In this document: positions 1 to 6,838 of the stretch, one piece after another
Layout of the letters: each line of letters starts with the position of its first letter
How positions within the stretch are numbered: the stretch's first letter is position 1
NCBI GenBank assembly: GCA_002412495.1
Contig: DHVE01000084.1
Location: 3,614-19,881, forward strand
Length of the DNA stretch: 16,268 nucleotides
Direction: 5' to 3'
From: Betaproteobacteria bacterium UBA5216
Lineage (GTDB): Bacteria; Pseudomonadota; Gammaproteobacteria; Burkholderiales; SG8-41
The notes under the pieces: model-generated
The model's database searches: none
Seen by the model: only the letters and a program-made list of their open reading frames with translations
What the model was told of the DNA's origin: nothing
Translations under genes and position numbers: made by a program

Positions 1-131
1 GCGCCGCCGTGATAGATACCGCGCCAGTCGTTGACGTAGGGTTCGAGTTCGGCGGGCGCGGTGAAAATGCCCTGAGTGCCCACGGCTGCGCCGAGACGTT
101 CAAGGGTGGCGGTGCGAGATACGGTAGCCAT
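1..131 (-). CDS. FAD-linked oxidase (GlcD/D-2-hydroxyacid dehydrogenase type), N-terminal fragment
   Basis: Only the first 43 codons are inside the window; the gene runs off the left edge. It starts at the ATG complementary to 129-131. The translated start (MATVSRTATLERLGAAVG, then a segment ending YVNDWRGIYHGG) resembles the N-terminus of FAD-binding oxidases of the GlcD/D-2-hydroxyglutarate dehydrogenase family, where a 'tDWRGxYxG' segment precedes the FAD-binding PCMH domain. Those enzymes oxidise D-2-hydroxyacids and pass electrons to a carrier. The family call rests on this short stretch alone; FAD-binding and catalytic domains lie outside. The gene is divergent from the Bug receptor gene. 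A TAAAAT -10-like hexamer on the minus strand at 157-162 would give a leader of about 20 nt. I see no strong Shine-Dalgarno sequence. Confidence 0.6.
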   Translation of the reverse strand, partial: MATVSRTATLERLGAAVGTQGIFTAPAELEPYVNDWRGIYHGG

Positions 132-270
132 GGCGATTGTTCAGATATAAAGCGGCATTTTAACACTGCGCGGCGTTGCAACGTCTTTGTGCCCACGCCA
201 TTTGTTGTAAGCTTTGTGGGGGTGTTTACGACTGATGCTGCGTTACGAAACATTCTGAACAGGTTCAGTT
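132..270. promoter_or_regulatory. Divergent intergenic region with dyad over the Bug ribosome binding site
   Basis: This 139 bp spacer separates the minus-strand oxidase gene from the plus-strand Bug gene. It holds a TAAAAT hexamer on the minus strand (157-162) that could be the oxidase -10 box; no good -35 lies at normal distance. At 255-268 there is a perfect 14 bp dyad, CTGAAC-AG-GTTCAG. It contains the AGG (261-263) that is the best Shine-Dalgarno candidate for the ATG at 271. A protein bound here, or local pairing of the arms, could block ribosome access. This role is inferred. Confidence 0.4.
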
Positions 271-1311
271 ATGAAGCGTTTGGCTGCGGTAGTCTTGTTG
301 CTGATGAGCGCCACTCTAACGCAGGCGCAGACCTACCCATCACGCTCTGTCACGCTGGTGGTGCCTTATCCGCTCAGCGGGCCCACCGACATACGCGGCG
401 CGTCGCGCATGACCAAGACGTACAAGCTGATGGCGGCCAATGCACCGCCGGCGATTTCAGACAGTTTGAGCCGCATTGTGCAGCAGGCGATTCGCTACGA
501 ATCCAAGCACGCGGTGCTGCTGGAGAGGCAGCCGGGCGGCGCCACCACGCGCGGCGCGCAGTATGTCGCGCGAGCGCCGGCCGATGGCCATACGCTGTTG
601 CTGGCGAGCAATGAAACCATGGTACTGACACCCCATTACGCGCCCGAAGTGAGCTACGACCCGACGCGGGATTTTGAACTGGCTGCGCCGCTGGTCAATA
701 TGCCCTTCGTGCTGACAATGAACACGGGCTTGCCGTTCAAGACACTGGATCGTCTGGTGTCATACATCAGGATGCGTCCCGGTGATGTGAACTACGGTTC
801 GTCGGGTGACGGCAGTACCGGTCACCTGGCGGGTGAGTTGCTGCGCCGCGCGGCAGGTATCGACATGGTGCATGTGCCACACAATGGCGGGCTGGCGGCG
901 CTCAATGGCTTGGCGACGGGGCAGACGTCGCTGATGTTTGCGGCCCTGCCGTTGGCGCTACCGTATCTGCGAAACGAACACTTGCGGGTGCTTGCCGTGG
1001 CGAGTCCGCAGCGCACCGAATTGCTGCCGGATTTGCCCACGCTGAGCGAGTCGGGTGTTGCAGGCGTGGAAGTCGCTGCGTGGTACGGCGTGTTCGCGCC
1101 GAACGGCGTCTCACCGAACGTGATTCGCTGGTTGAGCGACCACATCGGTGACTCGATCAACGATGCGCAAATACGGGCGCAGTTACTGTCACTGGGGCTG
1201 GAGCCGGTGCGCAGCCCGCTGTCGCAGTTTGCGACACGCATTTATACTGAAGCGGAACGCTGGGGGCCGGTGCTGAAGGCGGCTCGCATACCCGCGCGAA
1301 AATCGTCGTAG
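271..1311 (+). CDS. Bug-family tripartite tricarboxylate transporter (TTT) receptor, periplasmic
   Basis: This is a predicted periplasmic solute receptor of the Bug/TctC family, which captures small carboxylates for TTT importers or as orphan sensors. Residues 1-19 form a signal peptide (KR, then a hydrophobic core, ending TQA before QTYPSR). The mature start YPSRSVTLVVPYPLSGPTD matches the family pattern YPxkpvxlvVPyppGGptD. The segments QPGGATTRGAQYVARAPADGHTLLLAS, the HVPHNGGLAALNGLATGQ region and LPDLPTLSESGV are also characteristic. At 346 aa it is about 20 residues longer than usual Bug proteins. The extra length lies at about residues 42-62, directly after the ligand-loop GPTD motif. 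No tctA/tctB membrane genes are nearby, as for most orphan Bug genes. The SD is weak (AGG 7 nt before the ATG) and sits inside a dyad. The ligand is unknown. The gene converges on the FAH-family gene. Confidence 0.9.
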   Translation: MKRLAAVVLLLMSATLTQAQTYPSRSVTLVVPYPLSGPTDIRGASRMTKTYKLMAANAPPAISDSLSRIVQQAIRYESKHAVLLERQPGGATTRGAQYVARAPADGHTLLLASNETMVLTPHYAPEVSYDPTRDFELAAPLVNMPFVLTMNTGLPFKTLDRLVSYIRMRPGDVNYGSSGDGSTGHLAGELLRRAAGIDMVHVPHNGGLAALNGLATGQTSLMFAALPLALPYLRNEHLRVLAVASPQRTELLPDLPTLSESGVAGVEVAAWYGVFAPNGVSPNVIRWLSDHIGDSINDAQIRAQLLSLGLEPVRSPLSQFATRIYTEAERWGPVLKAARIPARKSS

Positions 1312-1360
1312 CGTAGTAACCGAGTTCCGAATTACCGGATGCGATTCGCTGACGGCTGAG

Positions 1361-2278
1361 TCAGGACCGGCGCTTGCGCGTTGATACCGGATTACGCAGC
1401 AAGCCGATCTTTTCAATCTCGGACTCGATCAGGTCGCCGTTTTTCAGCCACCACGAACCTTCGCCCTTGTAGCCGGCGGCGACGCCCGCCGGCGTGCCGG
1501 TGGAGATGATATCGCCGGGGTAAAGTCCTGCGTGCGAATACCACGCCACTTGCGCGGGAATATGAAAAATCTGCGTGCCGGTATTGGCGTTCTGGCGCAT
1601 CTCGCCGTTGATACGCGTCACCAGCCGGAGATTGTGCGGGTCGGGAATTTCATCCTTGGTAACAACCCAAGGCCCAAGCGGCGCCGCAGTCGGGAAATTT
1701 TTGCCTATCATGATATTGCCCTCCTTGCGCTCGGCAAACTGCACATCGCGCGCGGACACGTCGTTCATGATGGTGTAGCCGAATACATGCTCGTAGACTT
1801 CTTCCGGCGGCACGTCAACGCACTCGTCGGCAATCACCACGGCAAGTTCGGTTTCGTAATCGAGCTTTTCGGTCCATGCGGGCTTGCGGATGGTGTCGCC
1901 GTTGGCGATCAGCGTATCCACATGTTTGATAAACCCGGCGGGGCGCGAGTACGCGGCGCTGCCTACTTCGGCGGCATGGTCCGAATAGTTTTTACCGATG
2001 GCCATGATTTTTCCGGGGATCAGCGGCGGGCGCGCGGTCACCGAATCCAGCGACACCAGATGTTCATGGCTGCCGGCGGACAGCTTGTGCTCGGCCTGTG
2101 CCAGGGCGTCCCGCACGCGGGCCAGCGAATCGGCCCCGCCCCGTATACATTCAATCAGTGAATCCGGCAGGCCACGCCCGCTCTTGGCTTCTGAAATATC
2201 GAGTGCCTGCCCGTTTGACAGTAATACGCCGAAATGATCAACGCGGGCGCGGGGTGGACGGAAGCTCAGCAGTTTCAT
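1361..2278 (-). CDS. Fumarylacetoacetate hydrolase (FAH) family protein
   Basis: This is a 305 aa member of the FAH superfamily: Mg/Mn-dependent hydrolases, isomerases or decarboxylases acting on beta-dicarbonyl acids, often in aromatic catabolism. The N-terminal 70 residues form the small accessory domain. The catalytic core starts at KIMAIGKNYSDHAAEVG (90-106). Metal ligands are visible as E142 and E144 in DYETELAVVI and D173 in NDVSARDVQ. GKNFPTAAPLGPWVV (192-206) and GDIISTGTPAGV (255-266) are typical substrate-loop and core motifs. Length is normal. A good SD (AGGGAGA) lies just before the ATG. The exact substrate (fumarylpyruvate, acylpyruvate, ureidoglycolate-like or homoprotocatechuate-pathway intermediate) cannot be told. 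No aromatic dioxygenase lies beside it. Upstream is an imperfect TTGTACA-centred dyad near 2298 that could be an operator, but this is weak. Confidence 0.9.
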   Translation of the reverse strand: MKLLSFRPPRARVDHFGVLLSNGQALDISEAKSGRGLPDSLIECIRGGADSLARVRDALAQAEHKLSAGSHEHLVSLDSVTARPPLIPGKIMAIGKNYSDHAAEVGSAAYSRPAGFIKHVDTLIANGDTIRKPAWTEKLDYETELAVVIADECVDVPPEEVYEHVFGYTIMNDVSARDVQFAERKEGNIMIGKNFPTAAPLGPWVVTKDEIPDPHNLRLVTRINGEMRQNANTGTQIFHIPAQVAWYSHAGLYPGDIISTGTPAGVAAGYKGEGSWWLKNGDLIESEIEKIGLLRNPVSTRKRRS

Positions 2279-2676
2279 GTGTTCTCCCTATACGCTTTGT
2301 ACACTTGATACGCGTAAATTACGTGAAAACTTTCAGTGCAATTACATACTACCAGCGGTCAGCTGAAACTGGAAACCGCCAGAATATAACCACCCTGCGG
2401 AAGACTCAAGATTGCGATGGGATGTATGGGTTTTCATCTAATGATAAATGGACGAAAGAGGGGCTGGAAATGCGTGCTGGGTATTGCGGTACCGGCTTTT
2501 TACTTGTCGTGTAGGTGCTGCCAGGGAAGGCTGAAGACGCCCGGCGCATATGAGACTACGCCTCCGATTTCGGGTAAAATTCAGCCCCAATTGGCAGAGC
2601 GAGCCCTCGATAACGTGATCAGAGTTCGCTTTGCCATTGTTTTTTAACGGGATTTTAAAATTTAGGAGGGACGGCC
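2279..2676. other. 398 bp intergenic region upstream of pckG
   Basis: The space between the divergent FAH-family gene and pckG holds no gene I can support. A TAAAAT hexamer at 2575-2580, about 100 nt before pckG, is the best -10 candidate on the plus strand, but no convincing -35 precedes it. A second TAAAAT (2656-2661) is too close to the ribosome binding site to be the pckG promoter. A strong SD, AGGAGG at 2664-2669, lies 7 nt from the pckG ATG. An open frame at 2417-2647 encodes a basic, then short hydrophobic, cysteine-rich N-terminus; it has a poor lipobox and no clear family, so I do not call it a gene. Confidence 0.4.
2664..2669 (+). promoter_or_regulatory. Strong Shine-Dalgarno site of pckG
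   Basis: AGGAGG, 7 nt before the ATG at 2677. It fixes the start of the PEP carboxykinase and implies efficient translation. It is among the strongest ribosome binding sites in the window. Confidence 0.85.
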
Positions 2677-4524
2677 ATGACTCCGACCGCCGCCACGACT
2701 GTACGCACTGTTTCGAATATTGATGCACCGGCTTATGTGAACCACGCCAAGTTGAAAGCATGGGTTGCTGAAGTTGCGCAACTCACCAAACCGGAGCGTA
2801 TTTATTGGTGTGATGGTTCGCAGGCTGAATACGACCGCTTGTGCGCCGAGATGGTCGCCACCGGCATGCTCATCAAGCTCAACGAGCAAAAGCGACCGGG
2901 GTGTTTTCTGGCGCGCTCCGACCCCGATGACGTGGCACGGATGGAAGACCGTACATTCGTGTGCAGCAAGAACAAGGAAGATGCAGGTCCGAACAACAAC
3001 TGGGTCGCGCCCGAGGAAATGCGCGCGACGCTGACAAAAATCAGCGATGGCTGCATGCGCGGACGCACCATGTATGTCATACCGTTCAGCATGGGGCCAC
3101 TGGGTTCGCATATTTCGCACATCGGCGTTGAACTCACGGATTCGCCTTATGTAGTGGTCAGTATGCGCGTGATGACGCGCATCGGGCGCGCGGTACTCGA
3201 TCTGCTCGGAACCGACAAATTTTTCGTGCCCTGCCTTCACACGGTCGGCGCGCCACTCGCGCCGGGCCAAAAAGACGTGGTGTGGCCCAGCAACAAGCAG
3301 CACAAATACATTGTGCATTTCCCCGAGGAAAAACTCATCTGGTCGTTCGGTTCGGGCTATGGCGGCAACGCGTTGCTGGGCAAGAAATGTTTCGCGCTGC
3401 GTATCGCGTCGATCATGGCGCGGGAGCAGGGCTGGCTGGCCGAACACATGCTGATCCTCGGCATACAGCACCCGGGCGGGAAAAAGCATTACATCGCGGC
3501 AGCCTTTCCCAGTGCGTGCGGCAAGACCAACCTGGCCATGCTGATTCCACCGAAGGAACTCGCTGGCTGGAAAGTCACGACCATCGGCGAAGATATCGCA
3601 TGGATCAAGCCAGGACCCGATGGGCGCTTGTATGCCATTAACCCGGAAGCAGGTGCATTTGGTGTGGCGCCGGGTACGTCGGAATTTACCAATCCCAACT
3701 GTCTGGCTGCACTGAATAAAGACACCATCTTTACGAACGTCGCCATGACGCCGGATGGCGATGTGTGGTGGGAAGGACTGTCGCAAACGCCGCCGATGAA
3801 TCTGATTGATTGGCAGGGAAAACTGTGGGATCCCGACAGCGAAAAGCCGGCCGCCCACCCGAATGCCCGGTTTACCGTGGCAGCTTCGCAGATACCCTGT
3901 ATCGATCCGGATTGGGAGAACCCGGCAGGTGTACCGATTAGCGCTTTCCTGTTTGGCGGTCGGCGCACCACAACAGTGCCGCTGGTGGTCGAAGCCAAGG
4001 ACTGGACGCATGGCGTGTATATGGCTGCAACCATGGCATCGGAAACTACGGCCGCCAGCGTTGGCAAAATGGGGGTCGTGCGCCGTGACCCGTTCGCCAT
4101 GTTGCCGTTCTGTGGATATCACTTCGGCGACTACTTCGGCCACTGGCTGAAGGTTGGCAAAACGCTAACGGCAGCCGCCGCGCCTAAAATTTTTGCCGTT
4201 AACTGGTTCCGCCGCGACGAGCACGGCAAGTTCATGTGGCCGGGCTTCGGCGACAACATGCGCGTGTTGAAATGGATTATCGAGCGCTGCGAAGGCAAGG
4301 GCGGCGCAATCGATACACCGGTCGGGAAAATGCCGCGCTACGAAGACATGGAACTCAAGGGTATAGCCGGCTTTAGCAAGCAGGCGTTCGAAGAGTTGAC
4401 CCAGGTAGACAAAGCGCTTTGGCAGGCCGAAGTCAAAGATCACGAGCGGCTGTTTGGCGAGTTGTCGTCGCGCATGCCGGCCGAGATGATCGAACAGCGC
4501 AAGCAGTTGGAGAAATCGCTGTAA
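2677..4524 (+). CDS. pckG: Phosphoenolpyruvate carboxykinase (GTP)
   Basis: This cytosolic enzyme converts oxaloacetate and GTP to PEP, CO2 and GDP, the entry to gluconeogenesis from TCA-cycle intermediates. The 615 aa length is normal for the GTP class, which is unrelated in most of its sequence to the ATP class. The P-loop kinase-1a motif FPSACGKTNLAM is at 277-288 and contains the hallmark reactive Cys281 of GTP-type enzymes. The kinase-2/metal motif GEDIAWIK is at 304-311, followed by the family segment INPEAGAFGVAPGTS. The C-terminal half has the GGRRTTTVPLV and NWFRRDEHGKFMWPGFGDNMRVL motifs of the nucleotide and mobile-lid regions. The gene is monocistronic, with a strong SD and a strong terminator at 4560-4592. 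It fits growth on organic acids or on acetyl-CoA-yielding substrates, as suggested by the neighbouring catabolic genes. Confidence 0.97.
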   Translation: MTPTAATTVRTVSNIDAPAYVNHAKLKAWVAEVAQLTKPERIYWCDGSQAEYDRLCAEMVATGMLIKLNEQKRPGCFLARSDPDDVARMEDRTFVCSKNKEDAGPNNNWVAPEEMRATLTKISDGCMRGRTMYVIPFSMGPLGSHISHIGVELTDSPYVVVSMRVMTRIGRAVLDLLGTDKFFVPCLHTVGAPLAPGQKDVVWPSNKQHKYIVHFPEEKLIWSFGSGYGGNALLGKKCFALRIASIMAREQGWLAEHMLILGIQHPGGKKHYIAAAFPSACGKTNLAMLIPPKELAGWKVTTIGEDIAWIKPGPDGRLYAINPEAGAFGVAPGTSEFTNPNCLAALNKDTIFTNVAMTPDGDVWWEGLSQTPPMNLIDWQGKLWDPDSEKPAAHPNARFTVAASQIPCIDPDWENPAGVPISAFLFGGRRTTTVPLVVEAKDWTHGVYMAATMASETTAASVGKMGVVRRDPFAMLPFCGYHFGDYFGHWLKVGKTLTAAAAPKIFAVNWFRRDEHGKFMWPGFGDNMRVLKWIIERCEGKGGAIDTPVGKMPRYEDMELKGIAGFSKQAFEELTQVDKALWQAEVKDHERLFGELSSRMPAEMIEQRKQLEKSL

Positions 4525-4559
4525 GGCGCATTTGTAGGGATGTTCTGAGCGGGATACTG

Positions 4560-4593
4560 GACGCCGTGGCGAGGGTTGCTACGGCGTCGTTTT
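4560..4593 (+). terminator. Rho-independent terminator of pckG
   Basis: GACGCCGT (4560-4567) pairs perfectly with ACGGCGTC (4581-4588). Three further inner pairs, including one G-U, leave a 7 nt loop at 4571-4577. A short T run (GTTTTA) follows. It lies 36 nt after the pckG stop codon and just before the dif site. Confidence 0.85.
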
Positions 4594-4615
4594 AGCTACT
4601 ATGGTCGCCGCCAAT

Positions 4616-4643
4616 ACTTCGTATAATGTATATTATGTTAAAT
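4616..4643 (+). other. dif: dif site: XerC/XerD chromosome dimer resolution site (replication terminus)
   Basis: The 28 bp element aligns without gaps to Escherichia coli dif with 24 identities. The central hexamer TGTATA (4627-4632) and XerD arm TTATGTTAAAT (4633-4643) are identical. The XerC arm ACTTCGTATAA (4616-4626) matches 7 of 11 positions and keeps the inner CG.ATAA. XerC and XerD recombine two dif copies at the septum, activated by FtsK, to resolve chromosome dimers. The site sits in a 163 bp non-coding gap after the pckG terminator. Gene direction switches near here, as expected at a terminus. XerD-arm conservation and XerC-arm divergence is the normal pattern for bacterial dif sites. 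No second copy is seen in the window, so an integrated dif-using element is not indicated. Confidence 0.93.
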
Positions 4644-4687
4644 AATAGGCGCATTTAGAACCGGACCCCATACACCCCTAAATTCCA

Positions 4688-5194
4688 TCAGAACACGGAG
4701 CTACCATCGCTCCGAACCTTTGAACCACCGCCCGCCTTCCATCGCAACCAAACTCGCAGCCGTCGAAAAGTGCTGGATTCAACGCTATCCGGCAGGATCA
4801 AGATGCAGCGCGAAGCAGCTTCGGCTCCCGCGCTCGACAGAACGATAACAGTCAACCACGAACCGACAAAGCTGGTGTGGTGTACTGCCCACCCCCGATC
4901 CGAACGAAGTTTGGCGGATCTCCAAACAATTTCACACCCGCCGGCATCCATGCGCATGCCAATGACGGAATTCGGCATGATCAACAGCGCGTCGCGCGCC
5001 ACCAAATAGGCGCCTATCAGCACAATTGCCGTAACCGGGAAAACGGCAATGGTGGAGGGCAAATATCGGGAACAAAGCACGATAGACACGGCAGCGAGCG
5101 CCACAATCCACACACAAAGTAATCGCGACGGCGTTACATGGATTGTGGCGGCTGTTGTCCCTGTTGCGCCCTTATGCACCTGTTTCATAGGCAT
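4688..5194 (-). CDS. YgfX-like (CptA family) inner-membrane protein
   Basis: This is a small 168 aa membrane protein. Two hydrophobic segments at about residues 25-41 and 47-66 form a hairpin anchor. The soluble C-terminal part ends in ILILPDSVESSTFRRLRVWLRW (131-152), resembling the 'llpDsl...FrrLRvwLr' signature of YgfX/CptA proteins. In Escherichia coli YgfX is encoded with SdhE (YgfY/CptB) and has been described as a toxin affecting MreB/FtsZ; a succinate dehydrogenase assembly link through SdhE is also known. No sdhE lies beside this copy. It is the first gene right of dif. Two in-frame ATGs (5192-5194 and 5186-5188) are possible and neither has a clear SD. A CATAAT just upstream could be a -10 for a very short leader. 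Family assignment rests mainly on the C-terminal motif and topology. Confidence 0.65.
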   Translation of the reverse strand: MPMKQVHKGATGTTAATIHVTPSRLLCVWIVALAAVSIVLCSRYLPSTIAVFPVTAIVLIGAYLVARDALLIMPNSVIGMRMDAGGCEIVWRSAKLRSDRGWAVHHTSFVGSWLTVIVLSSAGAEAASRCILILPDSVESSTFRRLRVWLRWKAGGGSKVRSDGSSVF

Positions 5195-5278
5195 GGCACA
5201 TTATGCCACCCGAAAGACGGCGCTGCGCCCACCCATCCCGGATCGTGAATTCGCAGCTCCGCAGGCTGCCCGAAAGCC

Positions 5279-6838
5279 TCAAGCGCTGGCGGAAACACCC
5301 CGAATTTCAGTCACGGCCAACCCTGCGATATCCTGCAATTTCACGTAGCGGCCTGATTCCACGTCGACCAGGTTGCCCACGCGCGAATAGCTCGATTGCA
5401 CCATCATGCGCTGGCCGTTGGCCCCCACGCGCTCAATACCGAAGTCGATCAGTTCGCGGCGGTCCGGAGAGAGCTTGCTCATGAAGTTCTTGGTCGCCCA
5501 AATCTGTCCGAAGCGCGCCATGTCTGAAAGGCGGGCGGTATGGTTGATGGTCTCGCCCAAGACGACAAACTCGACGCTGGTAGAGGTCTGAAAAGTCCCC
5601 AGCCACTCCTGCCCTTCATTAAGGCCTGTGTTCAGGTACAGCTCGTTAACCCAGTTCTTGCGTAACTGCCATTCCTTGGAAATACGCGCCATGGCCGCTT
5701 TAAGCTCTTGGGCGCAAATCACGGCATTCAGCACATAATTGGAGTCTGGCTGCGGGAAAAAGTAGTAAACCATGCCGTCGCCCACGTGCTTGCCATAGGT
5801 GCCGTAATACTTTCGGAAAATCTCGCCGGCCGTGGCCCAAATCTTGTTGATCAGTTCAAAATACTCGTCTGGAGGCAACTCCGAACAGATTTTCACCGAT
5901 TCCTGTAAGTCGGCCACCAACACCGCCAAGTCCGTCAAAACCGGCAAGCGTTTGCTGAGCAGGCTGCGAATGACCATATCGCGACGCCCCAACAGCCGCA
6001 GAAGATCATCCACGTCCCCGCTTTGCGGGGCAATGACGATCAGGATACCTTCGCGAAAATAGCTGGCGAACGCCGTATGTGGAGTCGCCTTGTCTTCCTT
6101 GTCGCGCAAGGTGACCGGCAGTTCGGTAACCACGTTGCCCCGGGTGGGTTCGGCGGCGTCGTAAAGTTCCTCCACCATCCGCAGACGCGAACTGGGCACG
6201 CCGCGCAACGGCATCAATATTCCGTCCAGCCCCATGCGCTCCTTGGCCAGCGTCAGGTTAAGCCTCAGCATGGCGCTGTAATCCGGCAATAACTCTTCTT
6301 CACGGCTCATCAGCAGCTTGAAAATGCTGCGGTCATCCGTCCCGGGCGGCATCTGCTTAAACAGTCCAGGAAGACCGGTGCGGGCCTTTTCATTCAGCCA
6401 AAGAACTTCGAACTTGTAGTTCACCATATAGGCAATATGCGGCAATTGCTCAACCGTCAGCGTCAGTGACTCTGAACTGTCCATTTGCGCAGAGTTTGTG
6501 GGTGTCACGCTCTTGGAATAGGTGTCTGCCCCATTGCCGCCTCCCCCGCTGCTACCGCCCCCGCGCAGGGCATTGATGGGATTGGCATTTGATGACGCAA
6601 GACGCATTCCAATTTCATCCATGGAGACACCGCCTTTCTTCAACCGCTGTATTAGTTCGATACGTTCCAGAACTTCCGGGGCAAAGTGACCTATTTGACG
6701 CGGGCCGCTGCCGGTAATTTCCGGCCTAGAGACCAGGGGCTTGGGCAGGAAACCGCGTGCAATGTAATTATTCAACGTCGCACGTGATATTCCGGCTTTT
6801 TCCAGAATATCCTTGCTAGTTAATAAGTTATCGGACAT
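5279..6838 (-). CDS. MerR-type HTH / PAS-like / class III nucleotidyl cyclase fusion
   Basis: This 519 aa protein joins three modules. Residues 7-80 are a MerR-type winged helix (SKDILEKAGISRATLNNYIARGFLP, then RLKKGGVSMDEIGMRL). A glycine-rich linker follows (93-103). Residues about 128-270 form a PAS- or MmyB-like sensor region (HIAYMVNYKFEVLWLNEKAR; SIFKLLMSREEELLPDY). Residues about 300-510 are a class III adenylate/guanylate cyclase catalytic domain. Both metal Asp residues are visible (D310 in VADLQES, D354 in HVGDG), with the adenine-pocket Lys equivalent K350 and transition-state N432 and R436 in INHTARL. The second base-selecting position, usually Asp or Thr, appears to be V425, so the product (cAMP or cGMP) is uncertain. 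No membrane segment is evident; it should be cytosolic and DNA-binding. It lies 220 bp after gcdH on the same strand and may regulate that cluster. An AAGG lies just before the ATG. Confidence 0.85.
   Translation of the reverse strand: MSDNLLTSKDILEKAGISRATLNNYIARGFLPKPLVSRPEITGSGPRQIGHFAPEVLERIELIQRLKKGGVSMDEIGMRLASSNANPINALRGGGSSGGGGNGADTYSKSVTPTNSAQMDSSESLTLTVEQLPHIAYMVNYKFEVLWLNEKARTGLPGLFKQMPPGTDDRSIFKLLMSREEELLPDYSAMLRLNLTLAKERMGLDGILMPLRGVPSSRLRMVEELYDAAEPTRGNVVTELPVTLRDKEDKATPHTAFASYFREGILIVIAPQSGDVDDLLRLLGRRDMVIRSLLSKRLPVLTDLAVLVADLQESVKICSELPPDEYFELINKIWATAGEIFRKYYGTYGKHVGDGMVYYFFPQPDSNYVLNAVICAQELKAAMARISKEWQLRKNWVNELYLNTGLNEGQEWLGTFQTSTSVEFVVLGETINHTARLSDMARFGQIWATKNFMSKLSPDRRELIDFGIERVGANGQRMMVQSSYSRVGNLVDVESGRYVKLQDIAGLAVTEIRGVSASA

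Noticed and set aside
1349..1364. CTGAC/GTCAG hairpin between the Bug and FAH-family genes
   Set aside because: The 5 bp stem overlaps the FAH-family stop codon and has no T run; too weak to call a terminator.
2656..2661. TTGCCA (2631-2636) with TAAAAT (2656-2661) as pckG promoter
   Set aside because: Spacing is 19 bp and the start point would fall on the Shine-Dalgarno sequence, leaving no usable leader.
2662..4143. Long minus-strand open frame (493 codons) over pckG
   Set aside because: It is antisense to a clear PEP carboxykinase gene and has the His/Arg-rich composition of a shadow frame.
4622..4627. Perfect TATAAT -10 box on the plus strand
   Set aside because: No -35 lies at a usual distance, no plus-strand gene follows, and the hexamer is part of the dif XerC arm and centre.
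4613..4646. Resemblance to loxP (16 identical bases in a row, 25 of 34 overall)
   Set aside because: The same bases match bacterial dif much better, with the whole centre and XerD arm identical. The right half does not fit a loxP arm. Cre and XerCD are related recombinases and their sites share features.
4616..5194. A dif-integrated mobile element next to the site
   Set aside because: No second dif copy, integrase or foreign-looking gene block is seen beside it.
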